Source: Streptomyces zhihengii (GTDB lineage Bacteria > Actinomycetota > Actinomycetes > Streptomycetales > Streptomycetaceae). From it: a stretch of 64,000 nucleotides of DNA. Under the pieces are notes generated by a model, which ran no database searches, had not been told where the DNA came from, and worked only from the letters and a program-made list of their open reading frames with translations. Of this stretch, positions 17,355 to 25,440 are shown in pieces (positions within the stretch are counted from its first letter, which is position 1; the number at the start of each line of letters is the position of its first letter). The stretch spans positions 1,054,001 through 1,118,000 of the forward strand of contig NZ_JAFEJA010000001.1 of NCBI RefSeq assembly GCF_016919245.1. The letters are read 5' to 3'. The position numbers were made by a program, and so were the translations under genes.

Positions 17355-20207
17355 ATGGGACCGGCGGAGTACCGCGCCGTGCCGGTCGGGCGCACGGAGC
17401 TGCTGGCCCGTCTGGACCGGGTTCTGGCCACCGGCGGGCGCGCCCTGCTGACCGGGCCGCCCGGAGTGGGCAAGACCGAGGTCGCGCTCTGCGTCGCCGC
17501 GCGGGCCGAGGCCCGCGGGGAGTCCGTGCTCTGGCTTGCCGCGCTTCCCGCCGACCGCGACATCCCGGGAGCCGCCGCCGCCGCGCTCATCGCCTCGGTC
17601 GCCGCGTCGGCGACCACCCCCGCACCGGCCACCACGACCGAACGCACCACCGCCCCCGGCGAAGGCGTCCTCGACGGGCTCCCCGGCCCGCAGCGCGCCG
17701 CCGTCGCCATGCTGTGCCGTGAGGCGCCGATGCCCGAGGAGGGCTGCGACCCGGTCGCGCTGCGCCTCGCGCTCGCCCATGTGCTGCGGCGGCTCGCGGC
17801 CCGCGGGCCCGCGCTGCTGGTCCTCGACGGCGTCCAGTACATCGATCCGGCCAGCGCCGACCTGCTCCGCTTCGCCCTGCACCTGGCTCCCCCGGCGCTG
17901 CACGCCCTGGCCGTGGACACCCCGGCGGCCTACCCGCCGGCGGCCCAGGACGAGGGGGCGCCCGCCCCGGCGGGCATCACCCCGCTGTGGGAGCCCTCGG
18001 AGGCGGACGTGGTGAACGTGCCGCCGCTGCACGCCGACGAGATCGCCGAGCTGCTCATCCACCACCGGCTGCCGTCCCGGATGGCGGGCCGCATCCACAA
18101 GGCCAGCGGCGGCAATCCGCGCCTCGCGCTGGCGGTGGGACGTTCGCTGGCGGACGCCCGGACGCCGGTGCACCACGCGGAGGCGCTGTCGCTGTCCGGC
18201 CGGGCCCGCGATCTGGCCCGGGGGCTGCTCGGCGCGGTGCCGCAGGACGTCCGGGAGACCCTGCTGCTGGCGGCGCTGGCGCTGCGCCCGTCCGCGTCGC
18301 TGATCCGGCGGGCCGGCCGGCCGAGCGCCGAGGCGGATCTGGCCGCCGCCGAGCGCGCCTCGCTGATCCGGCTGACCGAGGACGGCACGGTCGCGTTCTC
18401 CGCGGGTGTGCTGCCGTCCACGCTGGTCCACGACGCCTGCTGGAACGAGCGCAGCACGGGGCACGCGGCGCTGGCGCTCGTCGTCGACGACCCGGTGGAG
18501 GCGGTGCGCCACCGGGCGCTCGCCACCGACGTCCCCGACGAGCGGCTGGCGGCGGAGGTGTCGGCGGCGGTGGAGACCGCGCGCCGGCGCGGCAACACGA
18601 CGCTCGCCGCCGAACTGGCCATGCTCGCCGCGGAGTCGACGCCGGGGCTGCACGGCGACCGGCGGATCACACGGCTGGTGGAGGCGGCGGAGGAGGGGGC
18701 CCGCGCGGCCCGCGCCGACCTGGCGATGCGCGCGGCGACCGATCTGCTGGCGCGCGACGCGGCGCCCGGGGACCGGGTGCGCGCCCGGCTCGCGGTGCTG
18801 GACACGGCGGGCCAAGGGCTGACCGGCCTCGACGAGATCTACGCGCACGCCATGGAGGACTCGGAGGGCGACACCGCGCTGCGGGCCGCCGTGCTGCTGC
18901 GGCTGTCGATGAAGTACGTGCTGGCCGACGGCGATCCGGTGCGCTCGCGGGCGGCGGCGGTCGAGTCGGCCGAGCTGGCCGGGTCGGTGGGCGACGACGG
19001 CACCGCGGCCAAGGCCCTGACGGTGCAGGCCCGGATGGACCGCTTCCTGGGCGCTCCGGACGCCGAGGGGGTGCTCGCCCGCGCGCGTGCCCTGGAGGTG
19101 GTGGAGCGGCCGCTGGGCGTGCGCAACGCGGCGCAGATCCTGACGGTCCGCCATGCCCTGTTCGACGACCGCCTGGTGGAGGCGCGGGCGCAGCTCGCGA
19201 CGCTGCTGCCGCTGGTCGAGCGGCGCGGTCCGGTCGAGGACGCGATCGAGCTGTTCCGCACGCTCTCCGAGGTCGAGGGCCGGCAGGGCCGCTGCGCCGA
19301 CGCGCTCGCCCACGCGGGGCGTTCGCTCGCGCTCACCCTGGAGGCGGGCCTCTCCCCCGGTCCCGCCTGGTACGCGCTGGCCCTGGCGGAGACCGCGGGC
19401 GGCAGTTTCGCCCGGGCGGCGAGCTACGCGCGGCGCAGTGTGCGCGCCTCGGAGGAGGAGGGCGACCATGTGTTCCTCTCCCGCAGCCTCTACGCGCTCG
19501 GCCGGGTGCAGTTGCTGGTCGGCGACGTGTCCAACGCGCTGGAGACGCTGCGCCGGGTGCAGGCCGGGGAGCGGGGGCAGGGCGCGGTCGATCCCTCGAT
19601 GCTGCGCTGGCACGAGGAGCTGGCCGAGGCGCTGGTGGCGGGCGACGGCCTGGCGGAGGCCGCGGCGGTGCTGGACGCCGTGCGGCCGGTGGCGCACCGG
19701 CTGGGCCGCACCACGGTGCTGCTCGGCTGCGACCGGGCGGACGCGGTCCGGCTGGCCGCGGGCGGGCGGCCCGACGAGGCCGCGGCCCTGCTGCGCGAGG
19801 TCGCGGCCGGCTACGAGGCGGCCGGCCTGCCGCTGGAGCACGGCAGGGCGCTGATCACGCTCGCCCGGGTGGAGCGCCGCAGGCGACGCCGTTCGGCGGC
19901 CGCGCACGCGCTCCAGCAGGCGGCCGCGGTCTTCGAGCGGGTCGGGGCGGTGCCGTGGCTCGCCCTCGCGTCGGAGACGCCCGCCGTCGCGGCGGAGGCC
20001 CCCGCGGCGGCGGCCGGCGGCGCGCTGTCGGGTCTGACCGACGCGGAGCTGCGGCTGGCCCGGCTGGTGGGCGAGGGGGCGAGCAACCAGGAGGCGGCGG
20101 CCAAGCTGTATCTGAGCGTGAAGACGGTGGAGGCACGGCTGACCCGCATCTACCAGAAGCTGGACGTGCGTTCGCGGGCTCAGCTCGCGACGGCCCTCAA
20201 CAGCTGA
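17355..20207 (+). CDS. LAL-type LuxR-family transcriptional regulator
   Basis: A 950-residue large ATP-binding LuxR regulator. ATG 17355 follows GAAAGGTGG; the frame continues upstream without a better start. Walker A is GPPGVGKT (residues 34-41), Walker B is ALLVLDGVQ (about 155). The long middle part is Ala/Leu-rich and helical, consistent with TPR-like repeats. The C-terminal 65 residues form a LuxR HTH (LTDAELRLARLVGEGASNQE, then LYLSVKTVEARLTRIYQKL). Such proteins are usually activators of secondary metabolism or sugar genes; the ligand and targets are not evident. TetR gene starts 22 bp after its stop, so they may be co-transcribed. Confidence 0.92.
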   Translation: MGPAEYRAVPVGRTELLARLDRVLATGGRALLTGPPGVGKTEVALCVAARAEARGESVLWLAALPADRDIPGAAAAALIASVAASATTPAPATTTERTTAPGEGVLDGLPGPQRAAVAMLCREAPMPEEGCDPVALRLALAHVLRRLAARGPALLVLDGVQYIDPASADLLRFALHLAPPALHALAVDTPAAYPPAAQDEGAPAPAGITPLWEPSEADVVNVPPLHADEIAELLIHHRLPSRMAGRIHKASGGNPRLALAVGRSLADARTPVHHAEALSLSGRARDLARGLLGAVPQDVRETLLLAALALRPSASLIRRAGRPSAEADLAAAERASLIRLTEDGTVAFSAGVLPSTLVHDACWNERSTGHAALALVVDDPVEAVRHRALATDVPDERLAAEVSAAVETARRRGNTTLAAELAMLAAESTPGLHGDRRITRLVEAAEEGARAARADLAMRAATDLLARDAAPGDRVRARLAVLDTAGQGLTGLDEIYAHAMEDSEGDTALRAAVLLRLSMKYVLADGDPVRSRAAAVESAELAGSVGDDGTAAKALTVQARMDRFLGAPDAEGVLARARALEVVERPLGVRNAAQILTVRHALFDDRLVEARAQLATLLPLVERRGPVEDAIELFRTLSEVEGRQGRCADALAHAGRSLALTLEAGLSPGPAWYALALAETAGGSFARAASYARRSVRASEEEGDHVFLSRSLYALGRVQLLVGDVSNALETLRRVQAGERGQGAVDPSMLRWHEELAEALVAGDGLAEAAAVLDAVRPVAHRLGRTTVLLGCDRADAVRLAAGGRPDEAAALLREVAAGYEAAGLPLEHGRALITLARVERRRRRRSAAAHALQQAAAVFERVGAVPWLALASETPAVAAEAPAAAAGGALSGLTDAELRLARLVGEGASNQEAAAKLYLSVKTVEARLTRIYQKLDVRSRAQLATALNS

Positions 20208-20229
20208 CCTGGTCATTAGACTGCCCGGC

Positions 20230-20874
20230 ATGGCAGACGTGCGGACGGACGGACGGATCGAGCGGGGTGACCGGACCCGCCGGCTGATTCTGCGGCGCAC
20301 CGTCGACATCGCCTCGGTGGAGGGGCTGGAGGGGCTCTCGCTGGGGCGTCTGGCGACCGAGCTGGGGCTGAGCAAGAGCGGGGTGTTCGCGCTCTTCGGT
20401 TCCAAGGAGGACCTGCAGCTCGCCACGGTGCGGGCGGCGGGCCGGATCTTCCTCGACCACGTGGTGGTGCCCGTGGCGGAGCTGGCGCCGGGCACGGACC
20501 GGGTGTGGCGGCTGTGCACGGGCTGGCTCGCCTACTCCCGGGACCGCGTCTTCCGCGGCGGCTGCTTCTTCGCCTTCGTCTCGGCGGAGTACGCCTCCCG
20601 CGAGGGCCGGGTGCGTGACGCGGTCGCCGCGGCGCGCGCGGAGTGGCACTCCTTCCTGGAGCGGACGCTGAGCGAGGCACGGCAGGCGGGAGAGCTGAGC
20701 CGGGACGCCGACGTCCCGCAGCTCGCGTTCGAGATCGCCGCGCTGCTGGAGGCGGCGAACACCGCGTCGGTCCTCGACGGCGATCCCTCGGGGTACGGGA
20801 AGGCGGCGTCCGGGATCCTCTCCCGGCTGCGGGCGTCGGCCACCGCTGCCGCGCGCCTCCCGTCGGAGGTCTGA
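20230..20874 (+). CDS. TetR/AcrR-family transcriptional regulator
   Basis: A 214-residue regulator. The N-terminal HTH covers about residues 15-60 (RRLILRRTVDIASVEGLEGL, then LATELGLSKSGVFALFGSKE), the standard TetR DNA-binding domain. The C-terminal part has the GCFFAFVSAEYASREGRVRD pattern seen in the TetR_C group often near oxidoreductases or transporters. It follows the LAL gene on the same strand and precedes the unknown gene at 21007. Target genes are not evident. Confidence 0.9.
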   Translation: MADVRTDGRIERGDRTRRLILRRTVDIASVEGLEGLSLGRLATELGLSKSGVFALFGSKEDLQLATVRAAGRIFLDHVVVPVAELAPGTDRVWRLCTGWLAYSRDRVFRGGCFFAFVSAEYASREGRVRDAVAAARAEWHSFLERTLSEARQAGELSRDADVPQLAFEIAALLEAANTASVLDGDPSGYGKAASGILSRLRASATAAARLPSEV

Positions 20875-21006
20875 GCCGGCCGTCCCGGAAGGGGACATGA
20901 CGGAGTGTTGGTTTTCGGCCAAGTCATCGCCCGGGGAGAAATAAGCACGACCGTTCGCATACATTGTTTGCCACGGATCACCCCTGAGCACCGGAGGCGG
21001 CAGAGC

Positions 21007-21582
21007 ATGCCCCGCACCATCTGGACCACCTCGTGGCAGCCCGGCCCCGCCGGGGAACCGACGGGGACGGAGCAGGTCCTCGTGAGCGTCACGGAGTTCG
21101 TCGCCCACCGCCGGCGCGGCACCGTCCCCGTCGCGGTCGCCGGCCTGCGCCTGCGCCGCACCTGGCCGAGCACCCCGGGCGCGCTGGGCATGTGGCTGTG
21201 GCTGGACCCGAACCCCATCCGGCCGCGCAGCGGTTCGGTGGCGGTCTGGCGCTCGGCCCGGGACCTGACGGCGTTCGTCGCCCGCCCGGACCACCGCCGC
21301 ATCGTCCGCGCCCATCGCGACCGGGGTGTGACGCGCTCCGCGACCTGGACCGAGACCGGACCGGCGCGTCCCGAGGAGGTACTCGCCTCCGCCCTCGCGC
21401 TGCTGCGCGGCACCCGCCCCTGGCCGGGCGCCGGCGGCGACCGCCGCCCCGGCCCCAACCAGCGGTTCAAGGACCAGCTGGACGACCTGATCGACCGTCG
21501 GCTTCTGCCGGACGCGGCCCCCGGGCCGTCCCGGCCCACCGGGCCCCGGCCCGCAGAGAGGACTCCCCGTGGACGCATCTGA
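21007..21582 (+). CDS. Protein of unknown function, possibly a dimeric alpha/beta-barrel (ABM) fold
   Basis: A 191-residue protein I do not recognise with certainty. The ATG at 21007 has a GGAGG-type RBS (CCGGAGGCGG). The first 140 residues read as alternating strands and helices, with WRSARDLTAFVARPDHRRIV in the middle, which recalls DUF3291 or spheroidene-monooxygenase-like ABM domains. The C-terminal 50 residues are Pro/Arg-rich and look unstructured. Its end overlaps the GTG of the next gene by 14 bp, so they are translationally coupled. No signal peptide or membrane span. Confidence 0.6.
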   Translation: MPRTIWTTSWQPGPAGEPTGTEQVLVSVTEFVAHRRRGTVPVAVAGLRLRRTWPSTPGALGMWLWLDPNPIRPRSGSVAVWRSARDLTAFVARPDHRRIVRAHRDRGVTRSATWTETGPARPEEVLASALALLRGTRPWPGAGGDRRPGPNQRFKDQLDDLIDRRLLPDAAPGPSRPTGPRPAERTPRGRI

Positions 21583-22234
21583 CCTGCCCATCCGCGAGCT
21601 GGACCGGACCGCCGTGCAGGAGACGGTGCGGCTGCTGTCCCTCGCCGGGCCCGGCGACCTGGCCCGCCCGACGCCCTGCGACGGGTGGACGCTGGGCTCC
21701 CTGGTGGCCCATATGACCGCGCAGAACCGCGGATTCGCCGCGGCGGCCCGCGGCGAGGGCGCCGACCCGGCCGTCTGGCGGCCGCACCGTGGGGACGACT
21801 CCCCGGCCGGGCACCGCGCGGCGGCCGCGGAGGTGCTCGCCGCGTTCGCCGGGGACGGCATCGGCGAGCGGGAGTTCGCCCTCCCCGAGTTCGATCCCGT
21901 ACGGCGCTTCCCCGGCCGGGTGGCGATCGGGTTCCACTTCCTCGACCAGACGGTCCACGCCTGGGACGTAGCCCGGACCCTGGGCGTCGGGTTCACCCCC
22001 TCGGAGGCGGCGGCCGAGGCGGCCCTGCGCATCGCGCTGCGGGTGCCCGACGACGAACGGCGGTTCGCCGAGGGCGCGTTCTTCGGCCCCGCGCTGCCGG
22101 CCGCACCGGGTGCCACGCCCTTCGAGCGCGCGCTCGCGGCCCTCGGCCGGGTGCCGGGCTGGACACCCGCGCTCGCCGTCTCCGCCCGCGGCACGGGCGG
22201 CACGGGCGGCACAGGCGGAGACGGCGAGCGCTGA
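21569..22234 (+). CDS. TIGR03086-type (DinB-like, mycothiol-dependent family) metal-binding protein
   Basis: A 221-residue four-helix protein of the mycothiol maleylpyruvate isomerase/DinB-like superfamily. The TPCDGWTLGSLVAHM motif (His at about 48) and FHFLDQTVHAWDVARTLG (His at about 124 and 131) supply the expected three metal ligands. Members are thought to be mycothiol-linked transferases or hydrolases; the substrate here is unknown. GTG 21569 lies inside the previous gene, giving coupled translation. The last about 15 residues are a Gly/Thr-rich repeat (GTGGTGGTGG). Confidence 0.8.
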   Translation: MDASDLPIRELDRTAVQETVRLLSLAGPGDLARPTPCDGWTLGSLVAHMTAQNRGFAAAARGEGADPAVWRPHRGDDSPAGHRAAAAEVLAAFAGDGIGEREFALPEFDPVRRFPGRVAIGFHFLDQTVHAWDVARTLGVGFTPSEAAAEAALRIALRVPDDERRFAEGAFFGPALPAAPGATPFERALAALGRVPGWTPALAVSARGTGGTGGTGGDGER

Positions 22235-22267
22235 TCCGACCGCAGGATGTGTGCCGCACCCACGGCG

Positions 22268-22313
22268 ACGGCACGGCTTCCGGCGCCTCGTGAGGCTCCG
22301 GAAGCCGTGCCGT
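22268..22313. terminator. Bidirectional terminator between convergent genes
   Basis: 16-bp perfect arms (ACGGCACGGCTTCCGG and complement), with a nested GCCTC/GAGGC stem inside, lie between the + gene ending at 22234 and the pectate lyase gene ending at 22393 on the minus strand. Confidence 0.85.
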
Positions 22314-22392
22314 TCGTCACGGGACCGGGGCGCCGTCCGTCCGGGAACCGCGGCTCCCGCACCCGGCCGGACGGCGCTCCCCCTCGTCCCGC

Positions 22393-23949
22393 TTATCCCG
22401 CGTAGGTCTCGAACTCGGCGACCTTCGGCGTGCCGGACGAGCCGGTGATCTCGAAGGTGAACTTCTTCGCCGAGGTCGTCGGGATGGTGATGGTGCTGCC
22501 GACACCCGTGCCCGAGGCCAGGACCGTCCCGGTGTCGCCGTTGAGGACGCGCCAGCCGCGGATGCTGCCGGCGGAGCCGGACGCCTCCCGGATCGCGATC
22601 TTGGAGACGCTGGTGGCGGAGCCCCACTTGACGGAGACGGTCCCGGTGGCGCCGGACGGCGACCAGTGGGTGCTCAGGCTGCCGTCACGCACATTGCCGT
22701 AGCTGGTGCCCGCGGCCTTGCTGGAGCCGTCGGCACTGGCGGTGAGGCTCAGGTTGGTGCCGCCGGGCTGCGTCGGCCCGGGCGTCGGGGTGGTCGGCGG
22801 CACGGTCGGGGTGGGCGTGGGCTCGGTCGGGTCCGGCGTCTGCGGCGTGCAGTTGCCGTCCGACACCTGGAGGCCCTTGTTCGCGCCCGCCGTCCGGCTC
22901 ACCACGTCCGGCACGCAGTTGGCCGGGTCGAGGCCGAAGGAGTACGGGACGCTGACGGTGGTGGTGGACTTGACGTCCGGTCCGGCCGGGTTGTTCTCGG
23001 ATCCCTTCGCGGACCAGGTGACGTTGTCGAAGACGTTGCCGCTGACGTGCCAGGTGCCCGCCGCGTCCGTGTAGAAGGTGCCGAGGACGTCCTTGGAGTC
23101 CTCGAAGTAGTTGTTGTCCACCTTGGCGCGGGCCCCGGCACGGGAGTTGATCCCGGACTCGTTCAGGCTCCGGTAGTGGTTGTTGTACATGTGGGCGACG
23201 CCGCCGCGGAGCAGGGGCGCGCGGGAGTCGATGTTCTCGTACAGGTTGTGGTGGAAGGTGACGAAGCCGTTGGAGACGTCCGACTCGCTGGACCCGATCA
23301 GGCCGCCGCGGCCGGAGTTGCGCAGCGTGCTGTAGGACAGGGTGACGTACTGGGTGTTGTCCTTCATGTCGAAGAGGCCGTCGAAGCCCTCCGACTCGCC
23401 GCCCGACGCCTCCAGGGTGGCGTGGTCGACCCAGACGTTGCGGACGTCGCTCTCCATGCTGATGGCATCCCCGCCGTTGGAGGTGGGCGAGCCCGACTTC
23501 TTGACGTTCTTCACGGTGACGTTCTGGATGATGATGTTGCTGGACTCGCGTATGTGGATGCCGAGTTGGTCGAAGACCGCGCCGTTGCCCACACCGATGA
23601 GGGTGACGTTGCTGATCTGCTTGAGCTCGATGACCCCGGCCGCGGTGTTGCAGCTGTCGCCGGACACCTTGGCCGTGTTGCCGTGGTTGATCGTGCCCTC
23701 GACCTGGATGGTGATCGGGGTGCTGCTGCTGGCCCGGCTGCACAGCGCCTGGTGGATCGCGGTGCCGGTGGTGGCCCGTACGGTCTGGCCGCCGGCGCCA
23801 CCGGTGGTCCCGCCGTTCTGCGTCGCGTAGCCGGTGACACCACCGGTCGCCGCGGACGCCGTGGGCATCGTCAGCATCACACCTGCCGCCCCGGCAACGG
23901 CCGCTGTGGCCAGGCCCGCGCAGAGTCGCAGTGCGACTGGTCGCCTCAT
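22393..23949 (-). CDS. Secreted pectate lyase (PL1) with C-terminal carbohydrate-binding-type domain
   Basis: A 518-residue secreted protein. ATG 23949 has a GGGAGACC RBS; the frame is open 23 codons further upstream but without a better start. The signal peptide ends near TASA-AT (residue 34). The catalytic domain (about 35-365) shows PL1 marks VWVDHATLE, FVTFHHNLYENIDSRAPLLR with the RxPxxR catalytic region, and VAHMYNNHY. A Pro/Thr linker (PTEPTPTPTVPPTTP) follows, then a 130-residue beta-sandwich (SLTASADGSSKAAGTSYGN onward) like discoidin/F5-8 carbohydrate-binding modules. It probably duplicates the role of the 4968 lyase on a different substrate; it is not in that operon. Confidence 0.9.
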   Translation of the reverse strand: MRRPVALRLCAGLATAAVAGAAGVMLTMPTASAATGGVTGYATQNGGTTGGAGGQTVRATTGTAIHQALCSRASSSTPITIQVEGTINHGNTAKVSGDSCNTAAGVIELKQISNVTLIGVGNGAVFDQLGIHIRESSNIIIQNVTVKNVKKSGSPTSNGGDAISMESDVRNVWVDHATLEASGGESEGFDGLFDMKDNTQYVTLSYSTLRNSGRGGLIGSSESDVSNGFVTFHHNLYENIDSRAPLLRGGVAHMYNNHYRSLNESGINSRAGARAKVDNNYFEDSKDVLGTFYTDAAGTWHVSGNVFDNVTWSAKGSENNPAGPDVKSTTTVSVPYSFGLDPANCVPDVVSRTAGANKGLQVSDGNCTPQTPDPTEPTPTPTVPPTTPTPGPTQPGGTNLSLTASADGSSKAAGTSYGNVRDGSLSTHWSPSGATGTVSVKWGSATSVSKIAIREASGSAGSIRGWRVLNGDTGTVLASGTGVGSTITIPTTSAKKFTFEITGSSGTPKVAEFETYAG

Positions 23950-24423
23950 CGTGGTCTCCCGATTGTGTGTCGAAGGGTTCGTCTGGTGGATCGAAGGGGG
24001 TGTTGCTTGCTGTCGCATACCGTGGTGGTCCCTGAGGGCCGTTGTGGTTGCCGCCCGGTCGCCCGCTGTTCACCGGGCGCGCCCGGTACGGGCACGACGG
24101 CCCGGCGGCACGGTGGAGAGCGGGTGCGGGCGGCACACCGCCGGGATTCCTCCCGGCCGGTGCTCCCGTGGATCCCGCCGGTCGGAGCGACCCGGCGGTG
24201 ACGGCGCCCGCGGTGCGACGGCAGGCCAGGGCAGCGGCCTGACCGGCCCGTTCACCTGAGAACGCGTCGCCGCACGTACGGCGGCCGACGGCACGGCGCA
24301 TCGGCGTCCGGGCCCGCCCCACGGGTCCGTCGCGTCGGCCACCCGGGCAGGGGCCCGTGCCGGAATCGGTGGCGGCCGACGCACGGAATCACCTGGGAGT
24401 CCGCGACGGCCGCGTCGCAGGCG

Positions 24424-24448
24424 GCTTTCCCCGCCCCACGGGGAAAGC
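24424..24448. terminator. Hairpin downstream of the GPP methyltransferase gene
   Basis: GCTTTCCCCG and CGGGGAAAGC are 10-bp arms with a 5-nt loop (24434-24438), 83 bp past the methyltransferase stop on the minus strand. Its right arm overlaps the AAGCGCTT box. Confidence 0.5.
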
Positions 24449-24454
24449 GCTTGC
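24443..24454. promoter_or_regulatory. LacI-type box GAAAGCGCTTGC
   Basis: A palindrome with AAGCGCTT at its centre, closely similar to the AGAAAGCGCTTTCT site at 56372. It is about 490 bp from the pectate lyase start, so assignment to that gene is tentative. Confidence 0.4.
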
Positions 24455-24530
24455 TGGCCGCGAGACTAGAGGCCCCGCATTGCGATGGCAAGGCTTTGGA
24501 CAGAGCTGGGCGCACACGAACGGCCGGGGG

Positions 24531-25424
24531 TCAGACGCGGTCGGCGGCGATCAGCACGTACTGGAAGGAGCCGTCCTTGTACGAGTTGATGAACGCCTCC
24601 TCGATCCCGGTGACCAGGGAGGAGGTGGCGCGCAGCTCCCAGTACGGAAGGGTCTCAGGGGTGAGGTCGACGACGGCCTGCGGCACCAGGCGGTTGTCGG
24701 CCATCGCGCGCAGGTACTCGCGGCGGGAGTGGATGTTGCACTCGAAGTGGGCGTTGATCTGGGAGACCCACTTCGACGGCTGGCCGTACCGCGGGTTCCA
24801 GCAGCCGGTGATGGTCACGTAGCGCCCGCCGACGCCCAGGATCCGGGAGTGCTCGGCAAAGAGGTCGTGCAGATCGACGTACATGCTGGACTCGTTGTTC
24901 CACGAGCCGGCCGCCTGCCCGGTCTCGAAGGGCATGTCCAGCATGTTGCACACCCGGGAGTGGACCCGGTCCTCGATGCCGAGCTCATGGGCGCGACGGT
25001 TGCCGAAGTCGGCCTGCTTGGCGGAGAGGGTGAGGCCCTCGACGGAGCAGCCGAAGCGCTGATGGGCCATCACCATCGAGCCGCCCCGCCCGCAGCCGGC
25101 GTCCACCAGCAGGTCGTCGCGCCCGATGAGGCCGAGGTGGTCCAGGAGCACCTCGGCCTGGGCCGACTCCAGTCGGTGCAGCTCGGCGACCAGCCGCTTG
25201 TCGTACGCGGCGTCGCCGGAGTCGCCGAGGGCGGCGTGGTCGACGTCCCCGATGCCGTAGTGGTGGTGGTAGAGCCCGTCCACGTCACCGAGGCGCAGGT
25301 TCACGGGCCTGGCCTCCTGGTCCCAGTACCGGGCGATGTCGCCCTGGTAGGGCGATGCCGGGGCGGGGACGAAGGCGGAGGTGCCGTTGGCGGTGGTGAG
25401 TTCGGTGGTCACAGACAGATCCAT
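24531..25424 (-). CDS. Geranyl diphosphate 2-C-methyltransferase
   Basis: A 297-residue SAM-dependent methyltransferase. Motif I is LVDAGCGRGGSM (about residue 107), and the downstream pattern (SWNNESSMYVDLHDLFAEHS, then TGCWNPRYGQPSKWVSQINA) is that of the actinobacterial enzymes that methylate GPP at C2 to give 2-methyl-GPP. This is the first committed step to 2-methylisoborneol. The gene begins 16 bp after the terpene cyclase stop and is last of a three-gene minus-strand cluster (encapsulin, cyclase, methyltransferase). Its RBS is weak, so coupling with the cyclase is likely. Confidence 0.95.
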   Translation of the reverse strand: MDLSVTTELTTANGTSAFVPAPASPYQGDIARYWDQEARPVNLRLGDVDGLYHHHYGIGDVDHAALGDSGDAAYDKRLVAELHRLESAQAEVLLDHLGLIGRDDLLVDAGCGRGGSMVMAHQRFGCSVEGLTLSAKQADFGNRRAHELGIEDRVHSRVCNMLDMPFETGQAAGSWNNESSMYVDLHDLFAEHSRILGVGGRYVTITGCWNPRYGQPSKWVSQINAHFECNIHSRREYLRAMADNRLVPQAVVDLTPETLPYWELRATSSLVTGIEEAFINSYKDGSFQYVLIAADRV

Positions 25425-25440
25425 TTCTTACGGGAGGTGC

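Larger units (their letters stand above)
23950..24530. promoter_or_regulatory. Upstream region of the second pectate lyase gene
   Basis: A 581-bp gap between the methyltransferase stop and the lyase start, both on the minus strand. It carries a 10-bp-arm hairpin and an AAGCGCTT-centred palindrome at 24424-24454. Nothing else recognisable; the open frames here are not gene-like. Confidence 0.5.

Noticed and set aside
17193..20519. A 1,108-residue minus-strand open frame across the LAL and TetR genes
   Set aside because: Low-complexity antisense translation in a high-GC gene; the + strand has Walker A and LuxR HTH motifs.
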